Made by a program: the position numbers and the translations under genes
In this document: in pieces, positions 49,307-59,736 of the stretch
Layout: every line of letters begins with the position of its first letter
Position numbering within the stretch: position 1 is the stretch's first letter
The notes under the pieces: model-generated
Seen by the model: the letters and a program-made list of their open reading frames with translations, nothing else
Told to the model about the DNA's origin: nothing
Database searches by the model: none
From: a virus
Virus record (IMG/VR): IMGVR_UViG_3300034158_000010
Location: 1 to 64,000 of that record
DNA: 64,000 nucleotides
Direction: 5' to 3' (one strand)

Positions 49307-50248
49307 TTAGTCGAAGTTTTCGTACTGTTCGCTTACTTGACGGAATACCATGTCGGTAAACCCTTTAAGCTCATGTGGACGAGCCACGGTATCGGCACGT
49401 TGAGACAATACTGTCTTACGATAACTGCGGTCACCCACAGCCATATACAACATAGCGATGTATGTCGGGAGATGTTCCAAGGCTACGCCAACGTTCTCAC
49501 GGGAGTTGGTGCCGAACCAGCTGTTAGACAGCAACAGGAAGAGATCCTGAAACTTAAGCTTACCGGTACGTTCCTGATAAGACTTAGTCGACATGGCTTC
49601 TGCCAGATCATCAGCATTCTTCAGAGGACCCACGTCAAGGATAACGTTGATAACGAAGTCAGGTGGTACGCCAGTGATACGCGATACAACCGAAGCGAAC
49701 TGTTGACGGGCTTCTTGGTTAGCGTCCTGAAGTTCAGGCATGCACATTGCGTAATAGTAGTAGGCGCAAATAACCCACAAGGCCATCTGAGATTCGATGG
49801 TTAAACCGAACTTGGTTACGAGTGGCCCACTAACCCAACGAGTGAACACCTTGGCTGGAATATCACCGAGGCGGCTAAACATGGAATCATCACCTTTCAA
49901 TAGGCGTGTATTCAATGCCATTCGGATACATTGAAAACTCCAGTCGTTGTTTGCTGCCAGACGATATGTACCTTGGCGTGCGTCGTACTTAAAATACTGC
50001 CGTCCATCGATCAACAGCTTAGGCTCTCCTTGCGTCCCAATATCAATGTACTGGGTGAACATAGGGATCGACTCGTGCTCTGGAATCGGGGTAACGAAAT
50101 AACAGTTTTTAAGCAGGTAATTGGCTGGCGTCTTTACCTGAGGAAAAGGTTCACTGAGTTCAGCCTTTCTCACCTCACGGTAGAGTTTGTCAAGACCTGC
50201 CTGTGAATAAATGCTACAGATTTTCGTTTGATACGGTAGGGTATACAT
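49307..50248 (-). CDS. virion structural protein
   Basis: 313 residues. The ATG at 50248 is chosen because AAGGA lies 9 bases upstream; the longer frame would begin at a TTG. Helix-rich, so perhaps a head-tail or tail-end protein. First gene of the minus virion operon and divergent from the sheath gene. Confidence 0.6.
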   Translation of the reverse strand: MYTLPYQTKICSIYSQAGLDKLYREVRKAELSEPFPQVKTPANYLLKNCYFVTPIPEHESIPMFTQYIDIGTQGEPKLLIDGRQYFKYDARQGTYRLAANNDWSFQCIRMALNTRLLKGDDSMFSRLGDIPAKVFTRWVSGPLVTKFGLTIESQMALWVICAYYYYAMCMPELQDANQEARQQFASVVSRITGVPPDFVINVILDVGPLKNADDLAEAMSTKSYQERTGKLKFQDLFLLLSNSWFGTNSRENVGVALEHLPTYIAMLYMAVGDRSYRKTVLSQRADTVARPHELKGFTDMVFRQVSEQYENFD

Positions 50249-50377
50249 CAAGGTGTATCCTTCTCTAGGGTTGTAAAATTTAACTAGTGACGTCAACTAT
50301 GTTTAATAAATATGATTGACTGTTAGTTAACACTCATAACATCGAGTTCAAAGCTCCACATTTGGGAGAACCAAAAG

Positions 50378-52474
50378 ATGGCAACTTTCACTAATGCGGT
50401 CCCGCGCGTGATTTTTAACGGGATTCGTGATCGTAGTCGTCGGGCACTTATCCGCCCTGACGAGTCCTACGCTCAACACACACCTTTGCTGCGTCTCTTC
50501 ACTGAGACTGGTCCAACTGCCACCACCTATGTTGGTGATACCGATGACGGCTTTGCTGGTATCTACGGTCAGATGTCCCTTGACCCACGCAGTAAGTATT
50601 TTAACCAACAGGGTCTGTTGGCTTTGAACCTGTTGGGTAATGCCAACGGCTTCTATGTAAAACGTTTGAAACCTGAAGACGCTGCTAACCCTGCGCGTAT
50701 CATCTTGGCCATTGATATGGTTCGGGACATGGTGCCTAAGCAAGTTACTCGCCTGAGCGGTTTCGTTTATCCTGACACCGTGCAAGTTGGTGGTTCGGGT
50801 GGCGTTACTACACTGGCCGATGAAATGATCGAAGGCTTCAAAGCCCGTATCGTTCTGATCCATGACAACGATTCTGAAGTGGGTACCCAGCGCGTTCTGC
50901 CTGGTAACTTCCAATCCAGCATCGACGGTACACAGTCTACTCAATATCCATTGATGGAACTCCCAGCATCGTTCTTCGGTAAACTGGGTAACCAACTGGG
51001 TATGCGTGTATGGTGTCCGACTGCTCTTGACATCGAAGGCTATGACGAAGCGGTGACCGACAAGTTCGATACCCGTATGTTCGGCTTCCAGTTCGTTGAG
51101 CTGATGGAAGGCTTGAATACACCTACCATCATGAAGACTGTTACTGGTGCAGACTATGTAGCTGTTTCTTTTGATGAAGGCGTTTGGTCTGAGTCTACTG
51201 ATGCTGAACTGTCTATCGACCAAGTTCTGATTCAGTCGTACGAAGATGATGGCATTGAATCGGGGATGACTCCTCTGTACTCGCCATTCAGCCAAGTCTT
51301 TGTTTATCGCGATAACATCGCTATGGTTCAACAACTGATCTTTGATTCGGAGCTGGTTTACAATAGCTCGTTCGCTGATCGTGTTAAAGGTCCGGGTCAA
51401 ATCGACTTCCTGACCATGCTGAACTTCGACGGTGACCAGTACCAAACCATTCAGTTGGATGGTGCATTGGAAGGTGGCGTACTGCTTGGTAAGAATGCTT
51501 CGGTATTCGCAACCGGCGGTGCTGACGGTACTACCAACTTCACTGAGTACGTTAAACAGGTTGACCTTGAGAACACCAACTTCGGTGATCTTGAAGACCA
51601 GTACGAAGACGTTGCTCGCTTCCAGTTCGGTTTCCTCTATGACACCGGTCTGCCATTGGCTTCTAAGTATCGGATGATGCGCACACTGGCTCGTCGTCAA
51701 GACTTGCAGTGCATGTTCACCACCTACGTAGAAACTGATGCACGTGGTCTCTCGGCTGCTGATGAAGTATCTCGTTGCATCGCTATCATGACTCGTCTGA
51801 AGGCGTTCCCTGAATCGGTACTTTACGGTACTCCGGTTGCTCGGGCAATGATCGTTCTGCAATCCGGTAAGCTGATGGGTGGTAACTACACCAAGCGTAT
51901 CCCTGCGGTAACCGACGTTGCGATGATGTGGGCACGTTATGCTGGTGCTGGTAACGGTATCCTGCGTCCGGGCTTCGAAATGGATGCAAGTCCTAACAAC
52001 GAAGTGTCCCTGATCAAGAACCTGAACGTTCCGTTCTTCAACGCTCGTACTGCTAGCAACCTGTGGTCCAACGGCGCTACCTACTCGACTACGTACAATA
52101 AACGTCGTCAGTATTACGCTTGCCTGCGTTCCGTTTACCTGGACGATACTTCGGTATTGCTGTCCCCAGTAACTGTGAACATCTGCTGCGTAATCATGCG
52201 TCTGATCCACAAGGTTCACGCTAAGTTCAGCGGTAACGCTTCTCTGACCAAGGAACAACTGGTAGAGCGTTGCGACCAAGAGATCCTGGACATCACTCGT
52301 GACCTGTTCGGTTCTCGCGTAGATATCATTCCTCGGACTGAGATCACCAAGACCGACGACAATAACGGCTTCAGCTGGACCTGTACTGTGACTGTTGCGG
52401 CGAACAACCCGCGCACCACCATGGACTTCAAGCTTGAAACCATTCGTCGTGATACCGTAACTCAAGTCGCTTAA
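50378..52474 (+). CDS. tail sheath protein
   Basis: 698 residues, close to the length of the phiKZ sheath. Contracts around the tube during injection. Features: N-terminal [21 protein letters not shown], a large variable middle, then [48 protein letters not shown] and a C-terminal strand ([23 protein letters not shown]) typical of the sheath end that joins neighbours. TTTGGGAGAACCAAAAG precedes the ATG. Function named by position, length and this layout. Confidence 0.85.
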   Translation: MATFTNAVPRVIFNGIRDRSRRALIRPDESYAQHTPLLRLFTETGPTATTYVGDTDDGFAGIYGQMSLDPRSKYFNQQGLLALNLLGNANGFYVKRLKPEDAANPARIILAIDMVRDMVPKQVTRLSGFVYPDTVQVGGSGGVTTLADEMIEGFKARIVLIHDNDSEVGTQRVLPGNFQSSIDGTQSTQYPLMELPASFFGKLGNQLGMRVWCPTALDIEGYDEAVTDKFDTRMFGFQFVELMEGLNTPTIMKTVTGADYVAVSFDEGVWSESTDAELSIDQVLIQSYEDDGIESGMTPLYSPFSQVFVYRDNIAMVQQLIFDSELVYNSSFADRVKGPGQIDFLTMLNFDGDQYQTIQLDGALEGGVLLGKNASVFATGGADGTTNFTEYVKQVDLENTNFGDLEDQYEDVARFQFGFLYDTGLPLASKYRMMRTLARRQDLQCMFTTYVETDARGLSAADEVSRCIAIMTRLKAFPESVLYGTPVARAMIVLQSGKLMGGNYTKRIPAVTDVAMMWARYAGAGNGILRPGFEMDASPNNEVSLIKNLNVPFFNARTASNLWSNGATYSTTYNKRRQYYACLRSVYLDDTSVLLSPVTVNICCVIMRLIHKVHAKFSGNASLTKEQLVERCDQEILDITRDLFGSRVDIIPRTEITKTDDNNGFSWTCTVTVAANNPRTTMDFKLETIRRDTVTQVA

Positions 52475-52508
52475 GGCGGCTTGTGTTTCATCATTAGAGG
52501 AATAACCG

Positions 52509-53384
52509 ATGAAACGTTATACAGATCCAATGGCCCCCGTCACCGGTTACGGTGCTGGCGGGGCAAAGAACACCATTAACTTGGCACAGGCGGGTACTGA
52601 TGTATTCCGTCCTGACCTGGCTAACTTGGCGAGCAACACCCCTTACGTAAGTCGTAACGTTGTTCCTTTCCTGCTTGAAGCACCTCGGTTCTTCCAGTAC
52701 GCTAAGGACCCACGTCAACTAGTTCGTTCTCTGAAAGCTCTGGTAGAAAACCACGTACGTACCATCGATGGTCTGCAACAAACTGTAACGGTAGATACCG
52801 CTGACGCTCCTTGGGGTGGTTCGGGTGAAGCCATTCAGGTTGCTACTAACGTTACCCGTGCTCGGTCTAACCCTTCGTTGGGTTGCTGGGAACTGCAAGG
52901 TCGTGCCGTTCAGCGTTTCTTGCGCTGGTGGATTACCTACGGTATCGGCGATGAGAACACCAAGGTTCCACGTATTGTGGCTGAAGGTAACGTTCCTGTT
53001 GAGAAATACGATGCGACCTTCTATGGCGCTACCGTTCTCTTCGTAGAACCAGACCCAACGTTCCAAGACGTGACTAGTGCCTACCTGTGTACTAACATGT
53101 TCCCTCTGTCTACTGGTCCATGGGAGTCCCGTAAGGATGCTTCTCAGATCGGTCAGAACTTGGACTTGTCCATTGAGTTTGCTGCGATGACCGACGTTTC
53201 CGAAGGTGTGCAAATGTACGCTCGTGAACTGTTCCAGCGCATGAACATCCGTGGTATGAACCCGAACGATCAACGCACCTGGACCGAAGGCATCTCTGCT
53301 AACGTTAACGCTGCGAACATCGGCCTGAAAGAACAGCTTGAGCGTTCCGCCAGCAACCGTGTAACCTACAACGGGGTTAACTAA
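52509..53384 (+). CDS. tail tube protein
   Basis: 291 residues directly after the sheath, as in phiKZ-like phages. Beta-rich core with [20 protein letters not shown] near the start (written from the local pattern [15 protein letters not shown]) and [22 protein letters not shown] later. AGAGGAATAACCG upstream. Forms the inner channel of the contractile tail. Confidence 0.75.
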   Translation: MKRYTDPMAPVTGYGAGGAKNTINLAQAGTDVFRPDLANLASNTPYVSRNVVPFLLEAPRFFQYAKDPRQLVRSLKALVENHVRTIDGLQQTVTVDTADAPWGGSGEAIQVATNVTRARSNPSLGCWELQGRAVQRFLRWWITYGIGDENTKVPRIVAEGNVPVEKYDATFYGATVLFVEPDPTFQDVTSAYLCTNMFPLSTGPWESRKDASQIGQNLDLSIEFAAMTDVSEGVQMYARELFQRMNIRGMNPNDQRTWTEGISANVNAANIGLKEQLERSASNRVTYNGVN

Positions 53385-53389
53385 TACTC

Positions 53390-53671
53390 ATGGCACAACC
53401 TAACGGAACATGGCCCTTGAGCCACAGTAGCAATACCTTTACTGGTAAGTCTCCATCGGCTACTACGGATGAAGCACAGAAGTACAAAGACATGCTAGGC
53501 TTTCAAGCGGCTGGTGAGGACGTTGGGTTGTTCTACCAATTGAATCAAACGGCAGCAGCGGAGCCTGAGGAACCTGTAGCTTACGGTAATAGTAAGTCAC
53601 GGCAGAGCCAGAACATTGCCAACTACGGCAATGACGCTCGACCGATTGAAGCAGGCGGCGTGTACAGTTGA
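53390..53671 (+). CDS. hypothetical virion-region protein
   Basis: 93 residues, polar, Ser/Gln/Asn-rich with little predicted structure. Starts 5 bases after the tube gene and ends before a terminator, so it belongs to the sheath-tube transcript. Role unknown. Confidence 0.6.
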   Translation: MAQPNGTWPLSHSSNTFTGKSPSATTDEAQKYKDMLGFQAAGEDVGLFYQLNQTAAAEPEEPVAYGNSKSRQSQNIANYGNDARPIEAGGVYS

Positions 53672-53680
53672 CAGCATATT

Positions 53681-53709
53681 GCCCAGCCATCAGGCTGGGC
53701 TTTATGTCG
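53681..53709. terminator. bidirectional terminator
   Basis: GCCCAGCC/GGCTGGGC around ATCA, then TTTATGTCG on plus and AATATGCTG on minus. Between the convergent sheath and 414-residue genes. Confidence 0.8.
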
Positions 53710-54954
53710 TTACCGAGTGTAATAGCTTTTAGTGATTGCTCTCAGGATGAGGTACAAACACAGTCCGGTACGGGTAGATGCAACTTGACCAGCGTGTTTA
53801 GAGTTAGTAGCGTTCTTCACAATCTGATCACCCATATCACGGATGAGGATTACACGTGGGTCAGAAGACTTAGGTGCCATCAACAATAGCCGTAGCCGTG
53901 CAGTCAGTGGTGCCAGATCATTCTGTCTTTGAACAGACAGTTTAATCGACTGCATATACTCAAAGCAATACAACAGTGATTCATCTACGAACTTGGTTAA
54001 GTCCTTCGATCGAGCTTGGTTAAAGTTACGGGCGATAAACTCAAGCGATTGAATCAACATAGCTTCAGGCATGGTGTGCATGGCATTACCAATAACTCCG
54101 AGCAAGTCATTCTTAATCAGGTTGTCCTTAGAGATACACACGGTGTGCATGTAACCGATATAAGAACGGTAACCGTTTACTTTGTCACGTAGCGCCATTT
54201 CACCATCGGTGTTGATCATGATATCCGAAGTAGTACGGATCATTGCACCGGAGTTCAAGGTAGCGATGTAGACAGAGTAGTACTTGTTGATCAGTTCACG
54301 GATACGGGTCTGTGTGTCTGTTACTACCCGACGAGTCCAGTAGTCATAATCAACGCCCGGTTGTTCTGATAGCACCGGCCAGTAGATAGACTCATTCGAG
54401 ATAATCCCTACCGCACGATCTTTAATCAGGTTACCCCAACTACCCAGAGTTTTGATATCGAACTTGTAGTTCAGCGCAGCGAATGAAGCTTCAGCTACTT
54501 CCCGTCTGGCAGGGTACTTGAAACGTCGCACAAGCAACGATGTCAGGTACTTGTAGTGTAGGACCTGGAATGCATGCTTGCACGCCTCCTGTCGCGTTTT
54601 AATCGGGATGTTGGATTCCTTAAGCAGTCGCATGGTAATGTAACCCGGAGTGTAGTTCATCACGTCTGATGCTACCTTCTGGTTTGCAGGGTCCACGCCT
54701 TCTGCCCTTTGGAAATCGTATTGCAGGTGATCTTCATCTACGTGAAGTACGTCATCAAACCAAAGCTCTCGGTCTGTGTCGTAGAAGTAGATAGGGTTCA
54801 CACCCATGAGCACCCCACCAAAGAAAGCGGAGTGATCTTCGTTACGGTTCATAAAACGAATCGAGAACTCGATGATCCGTTTACATAGGGCGGCATCAAA
54901 CTTAACATGTTTGAAATGTTCATCCATTACCTCCCGCATTGTTTTCTTTGCCAT
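53710..54954 (-). CDS. putative virion structural protein
   Basis: 414 residues, helix-rich and basic, no catalytic motif seen. It lies directly after the tail genes on the other strand, where phiKZ-like genomes also have structural genes. AGAGG upstream of the ATG. Confidence 0.6.
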   Translation of the reverse strand: MAKKTMREVMDEHFKHVKFDAALCKRIIEFSIRFMNRNEDHSAFFGGVLMGVNPIYFYDTDRELWFDDVLHVDEDHLQYDFQRAEGVDPANQKVASDVMNYTPGYITMRLLKESNIPIKTRQEACKHAFQVLHYKYLTSLLVRRFKYPARREVAEASFAALNYKFDIKTLGSWGNLIKDRAVGIISNESIYWPVLSEQPGVDYDYWTRRVVTDTQTRIRELINKYYSVYIATLNSGAMIRTTSDIMINTDGEMALRDKVNGYRSYIGYMHTVCISKDNLIKNDLLGVIGNAMHTMPEAMLIQSLEFIARNFNQARSKDLTKFVDESLLYCFEYMQSIKLSVQRQNDLAPLTARLRLLLMAPKSSDPRVILIRDMGDQIVKNATNSKHAGQVASTRTGLCLYLILRAITKSYYTR

Positions 54955-54999
54955 GACTGTAGCCTCTTGATTAATCAGATCATTAGACAGACTCGTATA

Positions 55000-55036
55000 T
55001 TAGAAGTCATTTAAAGCCTATATTACTTTAGTGAAT
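55000..55036 (+). promoter_or_regulatory. early-type promoter, class I
   Basis: TTAGAA, four bases, TTTAAAGCC, TATATTAC (55019-55026), four bases, GTGAAT. 36 bases before the ATG at 55063. Confidence 0.88.
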
Positions 55037-55062
55037 CTACTAACATTAAAGAGGATCTTGAT

Positions 55063-55332
55063 ATGAATACAGCTACCGTACTGCGTGAGAAACATGCCCC
55101 AGACCAAGCTTCGGAATACATGCGCGGTCTTGACGTTGATAGCATCGTCTATCCTGAAATTCATGAAGACGTTCCGGTGTTCCGTAACCGTCGTCAGTGG
55201 AAACGTCATCTGGTTGCCGTGCACAACGCTAAGTACCTGGACAGTAAAGCTAACCCGGTATCGCGCAACGAAATCATTCGCGAGGTTGTTATCGATACGG
55301 TTGATGGTTTCCAAAAAGGCTTGGGGATCTAA
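55063..55332 (+). CDS. early hypothetical protein
   Basis: 89 residues, AAGAGGATCTTGAT upstream. Charged, helical; RRQWKRHLVAVHNAKYLDSK in the middle could contact nucleic acid. First gene of a long early operon. Confidence 0.6.
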   Translation: MNTATVLREKHAPDQASEYMRGLDVDSIVYPEIHEDVPVFRNRRQWKRHLVAVHNAKYLDSKANPVSRNEIIREVVIDTVDGFQKGLGI

Positions 55333-55334
55333 AC

Positions 55335-55502
55335 ATGTGGATCAAACTGGTTAACACCGCCTTCGAGGTTAAACAGGATATTCACCACTTCCTTAAACCT
55401 AAAGGTGACTGCAAAGACGACCATGGCGAGCGTAGCAATAACAAGCTGCGCGATCAACCGTTCTATCAACGTGCCCGTAACGGCAAGATGAGGAAGCACT
55501 GA
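55335..55502 (+). CDS. small basic protein
   Basis: 55 residues, basic C-terminus (RARNGKMRKH). Starts two bases after the previous stop and shares its last base with the next ATG (TGATG). Confidence 0.5.
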   Translation: MWIKLVNTAFEVKQDIHHFLKPKGDCKDDHGERSNNKLRDQPFYQRARNGKMRKH

Positions 55503-55801
55503 TGCTTAAGAAGCCATCGAATAGCATACTGGATATATTCACACGAGTGTATCACCTGTATACTCACCTACAGAGTGATAGTGACAAAGAGATCCATATC
55601 GAGACGGTTGGTCATGCCTTGACCATCGGCGATAACCCGCTACAAACGATGCTGCTCTTTCAAAGTGATTGCAACGGCGGTGTGGTGATTAAGAAATACG
55701 GTTACACTGATGACGTCGAGTGTCTGGTTGACACCGATCACTTCAAAGTAACTGACATGCGTGGGATCGAAGATTACATCATCGCATCCTTCGAACTGTA
55801 A
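55502..55801 (+). CDS. hypothetical protein
   Basis: 99 residues, coupled to the upstream gene. Alternating strands in the second half. Function unknown. Confidence 0.55.
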   Translation: MLKKPSNSILDIFTRVYHLYTHLQSDSDKEIHIETVGHALTIGDNPLQTMLLFQSDCNGGVVIKKYGYTDDVECLVDTDHFKVTDMRGIEDYIIASFEL

Positions 55802-55828
55802 CGGCCTATCCAATAACAGGAGTTGTAC

Positions 55829-56425
55829 ATGAGCAAGGTATCTACCTTTGCCTCCGCGTTTAAAGACTGCGGTATCGGCGGACGTTTCAGTAAGTTCCAA
55901 TTGGTTCAGGATCGCGAGTGGTTCAGCTTGATAGATGTAGATACATTGTCTAACAGCACGCATTGCTTTCGGATCTGTGAGACCTTCAACCCTAAAGCCT
56001 TCGATCAAATCAGTGGGCGTGACGCTCAGCTTCTGATCGAGAACAATCCAGAGTGGCTGACTTATTTTAAGACGGCTCAAAAGATTGTTGCGCGGGTTGT
56101 GAAAGACCATGGGGTTACTCGGTATGAGGATCATCACGTTGATCGGTCCGAAAACCTCTATTACCTCGACCGGTTGCATAAATCGGTGTTCGTGGTAAAT
56201 AACCAGTTTGTTATGGAGATCGGTCCGGTATTCCGTATCGCTCCTGAGATCCCGAGTCATGTAGTCTACGCCTATCTTGAGGCGAATGGGATGCGTGACC
56301 TTACCTGTAAAGATCGGGTGAAAGTATTTACACGTTACGATGAAGTTGTTATTTACTATCGTGGCGATTCGATTTATACTAATCTCACAGTCACACAATT
56401 CAATGAAGTGTTCGAGGTAGCGTAG
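55829..56425 (+). CDS. hypothetical protein
   Basis: 198 residues. The ATG at 55829 has ACAGGAGTTGTAC before it; an in-frame TTG two codons earlier is less likely. Alpha/beta pattern, one Cys pair. Its stop overlaps the start of the acetyltransferase gene. Confidence 0.6.
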   Translation: MSKVSTFASAFKDCGIGGRFSKFQLVQDREWFSLIDVDTLSNSTHCFRICETFNPKAFDQISGRDAQLLIENNPEWLTYFKTAQKIVARVVKDHGVTRYEDHHVDRSENLYYLDRLHKSVFVVNNQFVMEIGPVFRIAPEIPSHVVYAYLEANGMRDLTCKDRVKVFTRYDEVVIYYRGDSIYTNLTVTQFNEVFEVA

Positions 56426-56814
56426 TGGATATTGAAGTACAGGACGTATCTGTAGATTGCATTCTTGACTATGTCTTGAAGCAACCGCAAACCAGAATCC
56501 CAGTGTGGGAGAAGGTAGTGCTTGATCAGACTACCATTATCCCAATGATGCGTAATGGGAACCATGCACGTCTCCGTAAAGGCTTCGGTCTTTTCGTGGG
56601 GCGCTGCATGGTGGGCTATGCCGTGATTGACGAATCCAAGCACAGCTTAGAGCTGTTGCATATCTCGGCTGGCGTACGTGGGCATGGTTTGAGTACGTTT
56701 CTTTTGAAACAACTTCATATCAAATCAGTATCAGTTGATGAGGCTAACCATGTCGCCATCAAGCTGTATCGCAAACTCGGTTACACAATCGACTTGATTA
56801 AGGAAGAAGAATGA
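56425..56814 (+). CDS. GNAT-type N-acetyltransferase, GTG start
   Basis: 129 residues. LELLHISAGVRGHGLSTFLLKQL is the acetyl-CoA binding region (R-G-x-G-x), and NHVAIKLYRKLGY the following helix and strand. The first 40 residues are divergent, so the substrate cannot be named. GTG start overlaps the previous TAG. Such enzymes modify amines on proteins, polyamines or drugs. Confidence 0.75.
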   Translation: MDIEVQDVSVDCILDYVLKQPQTRIPVWEKVVLDQTTIIPMMRNGNHARLRKGFGLFVGRCMVGYAVIDESKHSLELLHISAGVRGHGLSTFLLKQLHIKSVSVDEANHVAIKLYRKLGYTIDLIKEEE

Positions 56815-57152
56815 ACACCATTGTACCTGCTCACTCCCTGGCTACCCAAGCACTGTTGGACGTGAATAACGAGTTCCTCAGAACGGCGGCAACGTTCAAG
56901 AACAAATTCGGCCAACCCGTGGAGATCAAGGTGTCGATCGAGAACGGGGTGACTCATCCGAAGTTCGCCTATACCCTGAATGAATATCGCGCTGAGGTGA
57001 CAGCTGACCAATTCGGAAAGTTGTCGATCACGCTGTTTCATAACCATCGGTCGCTCATTACCTACAGTGATCCTGAGGGTAATCGAAATGAACTCATCAC
57101 CGGTGCGTATTCCGACACCATTCTCCACTGGTTGATCAACCACGACAAATAA
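56811..57152 (+). CDS. hypothetical protein, four-gene family copy 1
   Basis: 113 residues. VEIKVSIENGVTHPKFAYTLNEYRAEVTADQFG is a diverged form of the unit seen in the next three genes. Coupled to the acetyltransferase (ATGA overlap). Confidence 0.55.
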   Translation: MNTIVPAHSLATQALLDVNNEFLRTAATFKNKFGQPVEIKVSIENGVTHPKFAYTLNEYRAEVTADQFGKLSITLFHNHRSLITYSDPEGNRNELITGAYSDTILHWLINHDK

Positions 57153-57162
57153 GGATTTTCAC

Positions 57163-57462
57163 ATGCCACGTTTCTTGCCATCCCCTGTATTCGCCTTCAC
57201 CAAAAAACTGCTGGTGGAATTCGATAACTACGTTGAAGAGATCAACGAGAAGACTACCCGCATCTTGATCCATCCGATCCCGGAAGGTATTCGCCTGCGT
57301 AACTTGGCAGACGATCGTTCCGCTACCGTTGAGATCAGTGGTGCACTGGTAACCATTCGTACCCTCGTCAAAGGTGCAGTCTTTCAAGAAATTTGGATGG
57401 CCGAAGATGAAGTAGAACGCATCTGCGACGACCTCATCACTTTCTTCACCCCACAGGAGTAA
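57163..57462 (+). CDS. hypothetical protein, four-gene family copy 2
   Basis: 99 residues. GIRLRNLADDRSATVEISGALVTIRTL is the family core, followed by a C-terminal helix (EDEVERICDDLITFF). Confidence 0.6.
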   Translation: MPRFLPSPVFAFTKKLLVEFDNYVEEINEKTTRILIHPIPEGIRLRNLADDRSATVEISGALVTIRTLVKGAVFQEIWMAEDEVERICDDLITFFTPQE

Positions 57463-57468
57463 TATCAC

Positions 57469-58206
57469 ATGGCTGTAATCCGCACTTGTACCGTTACCAG
57501 TAATGCCCAACTCGTCCGTGCGATGGTTGAGCGCTGTATGAATGAAGATCGTGGCGTTGACATGTTCATCACCAATGCTGACGATGGTATCAAGTTCTCT
57601 AACTGGGAAGGTTCCCGTAGCGCTGTGGTGATCGGTCATCCGATCTCTGTGGACTGCGTACGTATCACCTGGAAAGAACTGGACCGTGATGGCGGACGTG
57701 CCTGGGATGAAGACATCACTACCCACAGCTGTGAATCGTTGTTCGGGGTTAGTGAAGCTTTGACCCGTTTCATCTGCGATGCCGAATGGCCTAACTTCCT
57801 GACCCGTCATCGTAAATCCTACCCACGGGTTACCGAGTTCTTCGATGACAAGCCATACGGTACAGTGGATGTGGTTATCCAGATTAGCTCGAGTCTGGAA
57901 TCCCTGGATCTGTATCGCACCTGGGTTGAACAGAAGCTGACCTACAAGCAAGACGGGGGAGGCTACATGCACACGATCGGTCACATCAATGATCGACCTG
58001 TTTGCATCACCCCGATGATCCACAATGTGGGTGGTGTTAACGTGCTGTACGTTGAGGTCCAAAGCTCTTTGGTGGATTGGGAAATGATCGAGGATTGGGT
58101 GAAGCGCGTAGTGCCTGAAGGTACTCCAATGTGCAACAGTCCGATCAATGCACTCGGTTATATCCGTGACGCTATTCGTAAGAAAGGGGAAACTACCGAT
58201 GTTTAA
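57469..58206 (+). CDS. hypothetical protein, four-gene family copy 3
   Basis: 245 residues. The first 110 carry the family core (GIKFSNWEGSRSAVVIGHPI) and helix; residues about 125-235 appear to be a second, longer copy of the same fold. CAGGAGTAATATCAC upstream. Overlaps the next gene by 8 bases. Confidence 0.6.
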   Translation: MAVIRTCTVTSNAQLVRAMVERCMNEDRGVDMFITNADDGIKFSNWEGSRSAVVIGHPISVDCVRITWKELDRDGGRAWDEDITTHSCESLFGVSEALTRFICDAEWPNFLTRHRKSYPRVTEFFDDKPYGTVDVVIQISSSLESLDLYRTWVEQKLTYKQDGGGYMHTIGHINDRPVCITPMIHNVGGVNVLYVEVQSSLVDWEMIEDWVKRVVPEGTPMCNSPINALGYIRDAIRKKGETTDV

Positions 58207-58498
58207 AATTGTTGCTCAACCAAGCGTAGCTTACTGCCAAGCACTGCTCGCAGAGCTGGAAGCCTTGACCACTGGTGAAGATGCAGCTCATATCCCACGG
58301 GTATGGGTCCAGCATAGTGAAGGTGGTCTTACCTTTACCCACTCCGATCTTCACCGTGTTTGCCAGGTGAATATCTGGGGTGCGGTATCGGTCGAATTGA
58401 CTCGGGCACACTACGTCGACGGGAGTAGTTGTATCGGTATGTCTACGGAACAAGTAAAGGACGCTGCTAAAAAGATCTTTGATTTTATGGCAGAATGA
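58199..58498 (+). CDS. hypothetical protein, four-gene family copy 4
   Basis: 99 residues from the ATG at 58199 (AAAGGGGAAACTACC upstream). GLTFTHSDLHRVCQVNIWGAVSVELTR is the core and TEQVKDAAKKIFDFM the closing helix. Last gene before a terminator. Confidence 0.6.
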   Translation: MFKIVAQPSVAYCQALLAELEALTTGEDAAHIPRVWVQHSEGGLTFTHSDLHRVCQVNIWGAVSVELTRAHYVDGSSCIGMSTEQVKDAAKKIFDFMAE

Positions 58499-58505
58499 CA
58501 TAATG

Positions 58506-58545
58506 GCCACTCCTTCGGGAGTGGCTATTGTTGTTTTTTTCTTTT
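58506..58545 (+). terminator. intrinsic terminator
   Basis: GCCACTCC/GGAGTGGC with TTCG loop (58506-58525), then TATTGTTGTTTTTTTC. Confidence 0.85.
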
Positions 58546-58580
58546 ATCTTGTGTAACCAATAACTTTACCGAGGTTCACT

Positions 58581-59396
58581 ATGAGCTGCTGTACTGTCAG
58601 AGAGCGTCCAGATTCGGATATCTCTTTTCAACATCTAGGTTGCCCATGCGATACTTGGGCACACTTAAAAGATATGTTCGTCTATCTTAAAGATGAACGT
58701 GCTGGGGTGATCCCATGTAAACCAGATGAGTTCACTGTGCAGTGGACCCCATTGGATGCGATCACGTATATGTACGCCGTTACCGATAAACTTACCGGTG
58801 AGGTGATTGAATACAGTGTTGTTAAGGACTTCCCTAAAGAATCTCCTGAGCGTGCATTTGAGCGGGATTGGCGTTATCGGGAACTCGTGTATAACCGTGG
58901 TGTCATTCGTGCCGTAGAGGACCTTCTAGAAGCCATGGAAGAGACTGTACCACACGAACGGTTCAAGTTAGAACGGGTACCGATGAAGTCGTACGTTATT
59001 CATAAACCTATCCAAGAAGATCTGGGTGTGATCGTATTCAAAATTGAATATGACGTGGAGCGCCGAGACGCCCGTCCATTTGACAAGACTGTATGGAACC
59101 AAGTCTATCAAGACAGCATCATCGACTTACCTAATGTCACTGACAAGGTGGCTTATGGTACTGAAGTACTGATGAAACGTTTCCGTAAGATTGGAGTGCG
59201 GTTCCAAGGGATTGAGTTTGAGCATATCCACGATATGAAACGCTTTACCATCGTCGGGTTGGCTTACCGTGATGAATACACTAACACCGTCATCCGTATT
59301 CGCTATCAAGAGATGGATCTGAATGATCCTACCCTGCGAGTATACCACGAGTACTACACAAAGAAAGGTCCACAGAATGGCTATTACATCTGCTGA
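58581..59396 (+). CDS. hypothetical protein
   Basis: 271 residues, Cys-rich N-terminus (MSCCTV, LGCPC), otherwise alpha/beta. GAGGTTCACT before the ATG. Overlaps the next gene by 20 bases. No family recognised. Confidence 0.6.
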   Translation: MSCCTVRERPDSDISFQHLGCPCDTWAHLKDMFVYLKDERAGVIPCKPDEFTVQWTPLDAITYMYAVTDKLTGEVIEYSVVKDFPKESPERAFERDWRYRELVYNRGVIRAVEDLLEAMEETVPHERFKLERVPMKSYVIHKPIQEDLGVIVFKIEYDVERRDARPFDKTVWNQVYQDSIIDLPNVTDKVAYGTEVLMKRFRKIGVRFQGIEFEHIHDMKRFTIVGLAYRDEYTNTVIRIRYQEMDLNDPTLRVYHEYYTKKGPQNGYYIC

Positions 59397-59730
59397 TTAC
59401 ATCGAGTACGATATCCCTACACAAGCTGAGGCTATGAAAGTACCTCCCGCTGTATTGAAGGTCATCATTCGCAAGACATTTAACATGGCGCCGTTTGGGT
59501 TGATTCCCGATAAGATCAACTTCATTCCCTCGGCTAAGGCTTACCCACCTGTTACCGAGGCTGATGGTACTGTGCTGGCGGTTAACTACCCACAACGCTT
59601 ACTGTTGAATAGCGAGAACTCTTTGGCCATCGGTCTGTATAAAGATGAAGGTACCACGGTTCCTACGATCCAAGCCTTTATCGAGAAAGTAGCTCCATCG
59701 GTGTTTGATCTGAGTCCTTGGAAGGCATAA
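59377..59730 (+). CDS. hypothetical protein
   Basis: 117 residues from the ATG at 59377 (AAAGGTCCACAGA upstream); the frame is open further upstream but inside the previous gene. Proline-rich middle. Ends before a terminator. Confidence 0.6.
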   Translation: MAITSADYIEYDIPTQAEAMKVPPAVLKVIIRKTFNMAPFGLIPDKINFIPSAKAYPPVTEADGTVLAVNYPQRLLLNSENSLAIGLYKDEGTTVPTIQAFIEKVAPSVFDLSPWKA

Positions 59731-59736
59731 CTTACG

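Noticed and set aside
50348-52465. A 705-residue open frame on the minus strand across the sheath gene
   Set aside because: It lies opposite a recognisable sheath gene along its whole length, its product is composition-biased without a domain, and it has no ribosome site. Long antisense frames arise from codon bias.
57136-58062. A 308-residue minus-strand frame across the 57-58 kb array
   Set aside because: Antisense to overlapping, ribosome-site-bearing plus genes; product has no domain.
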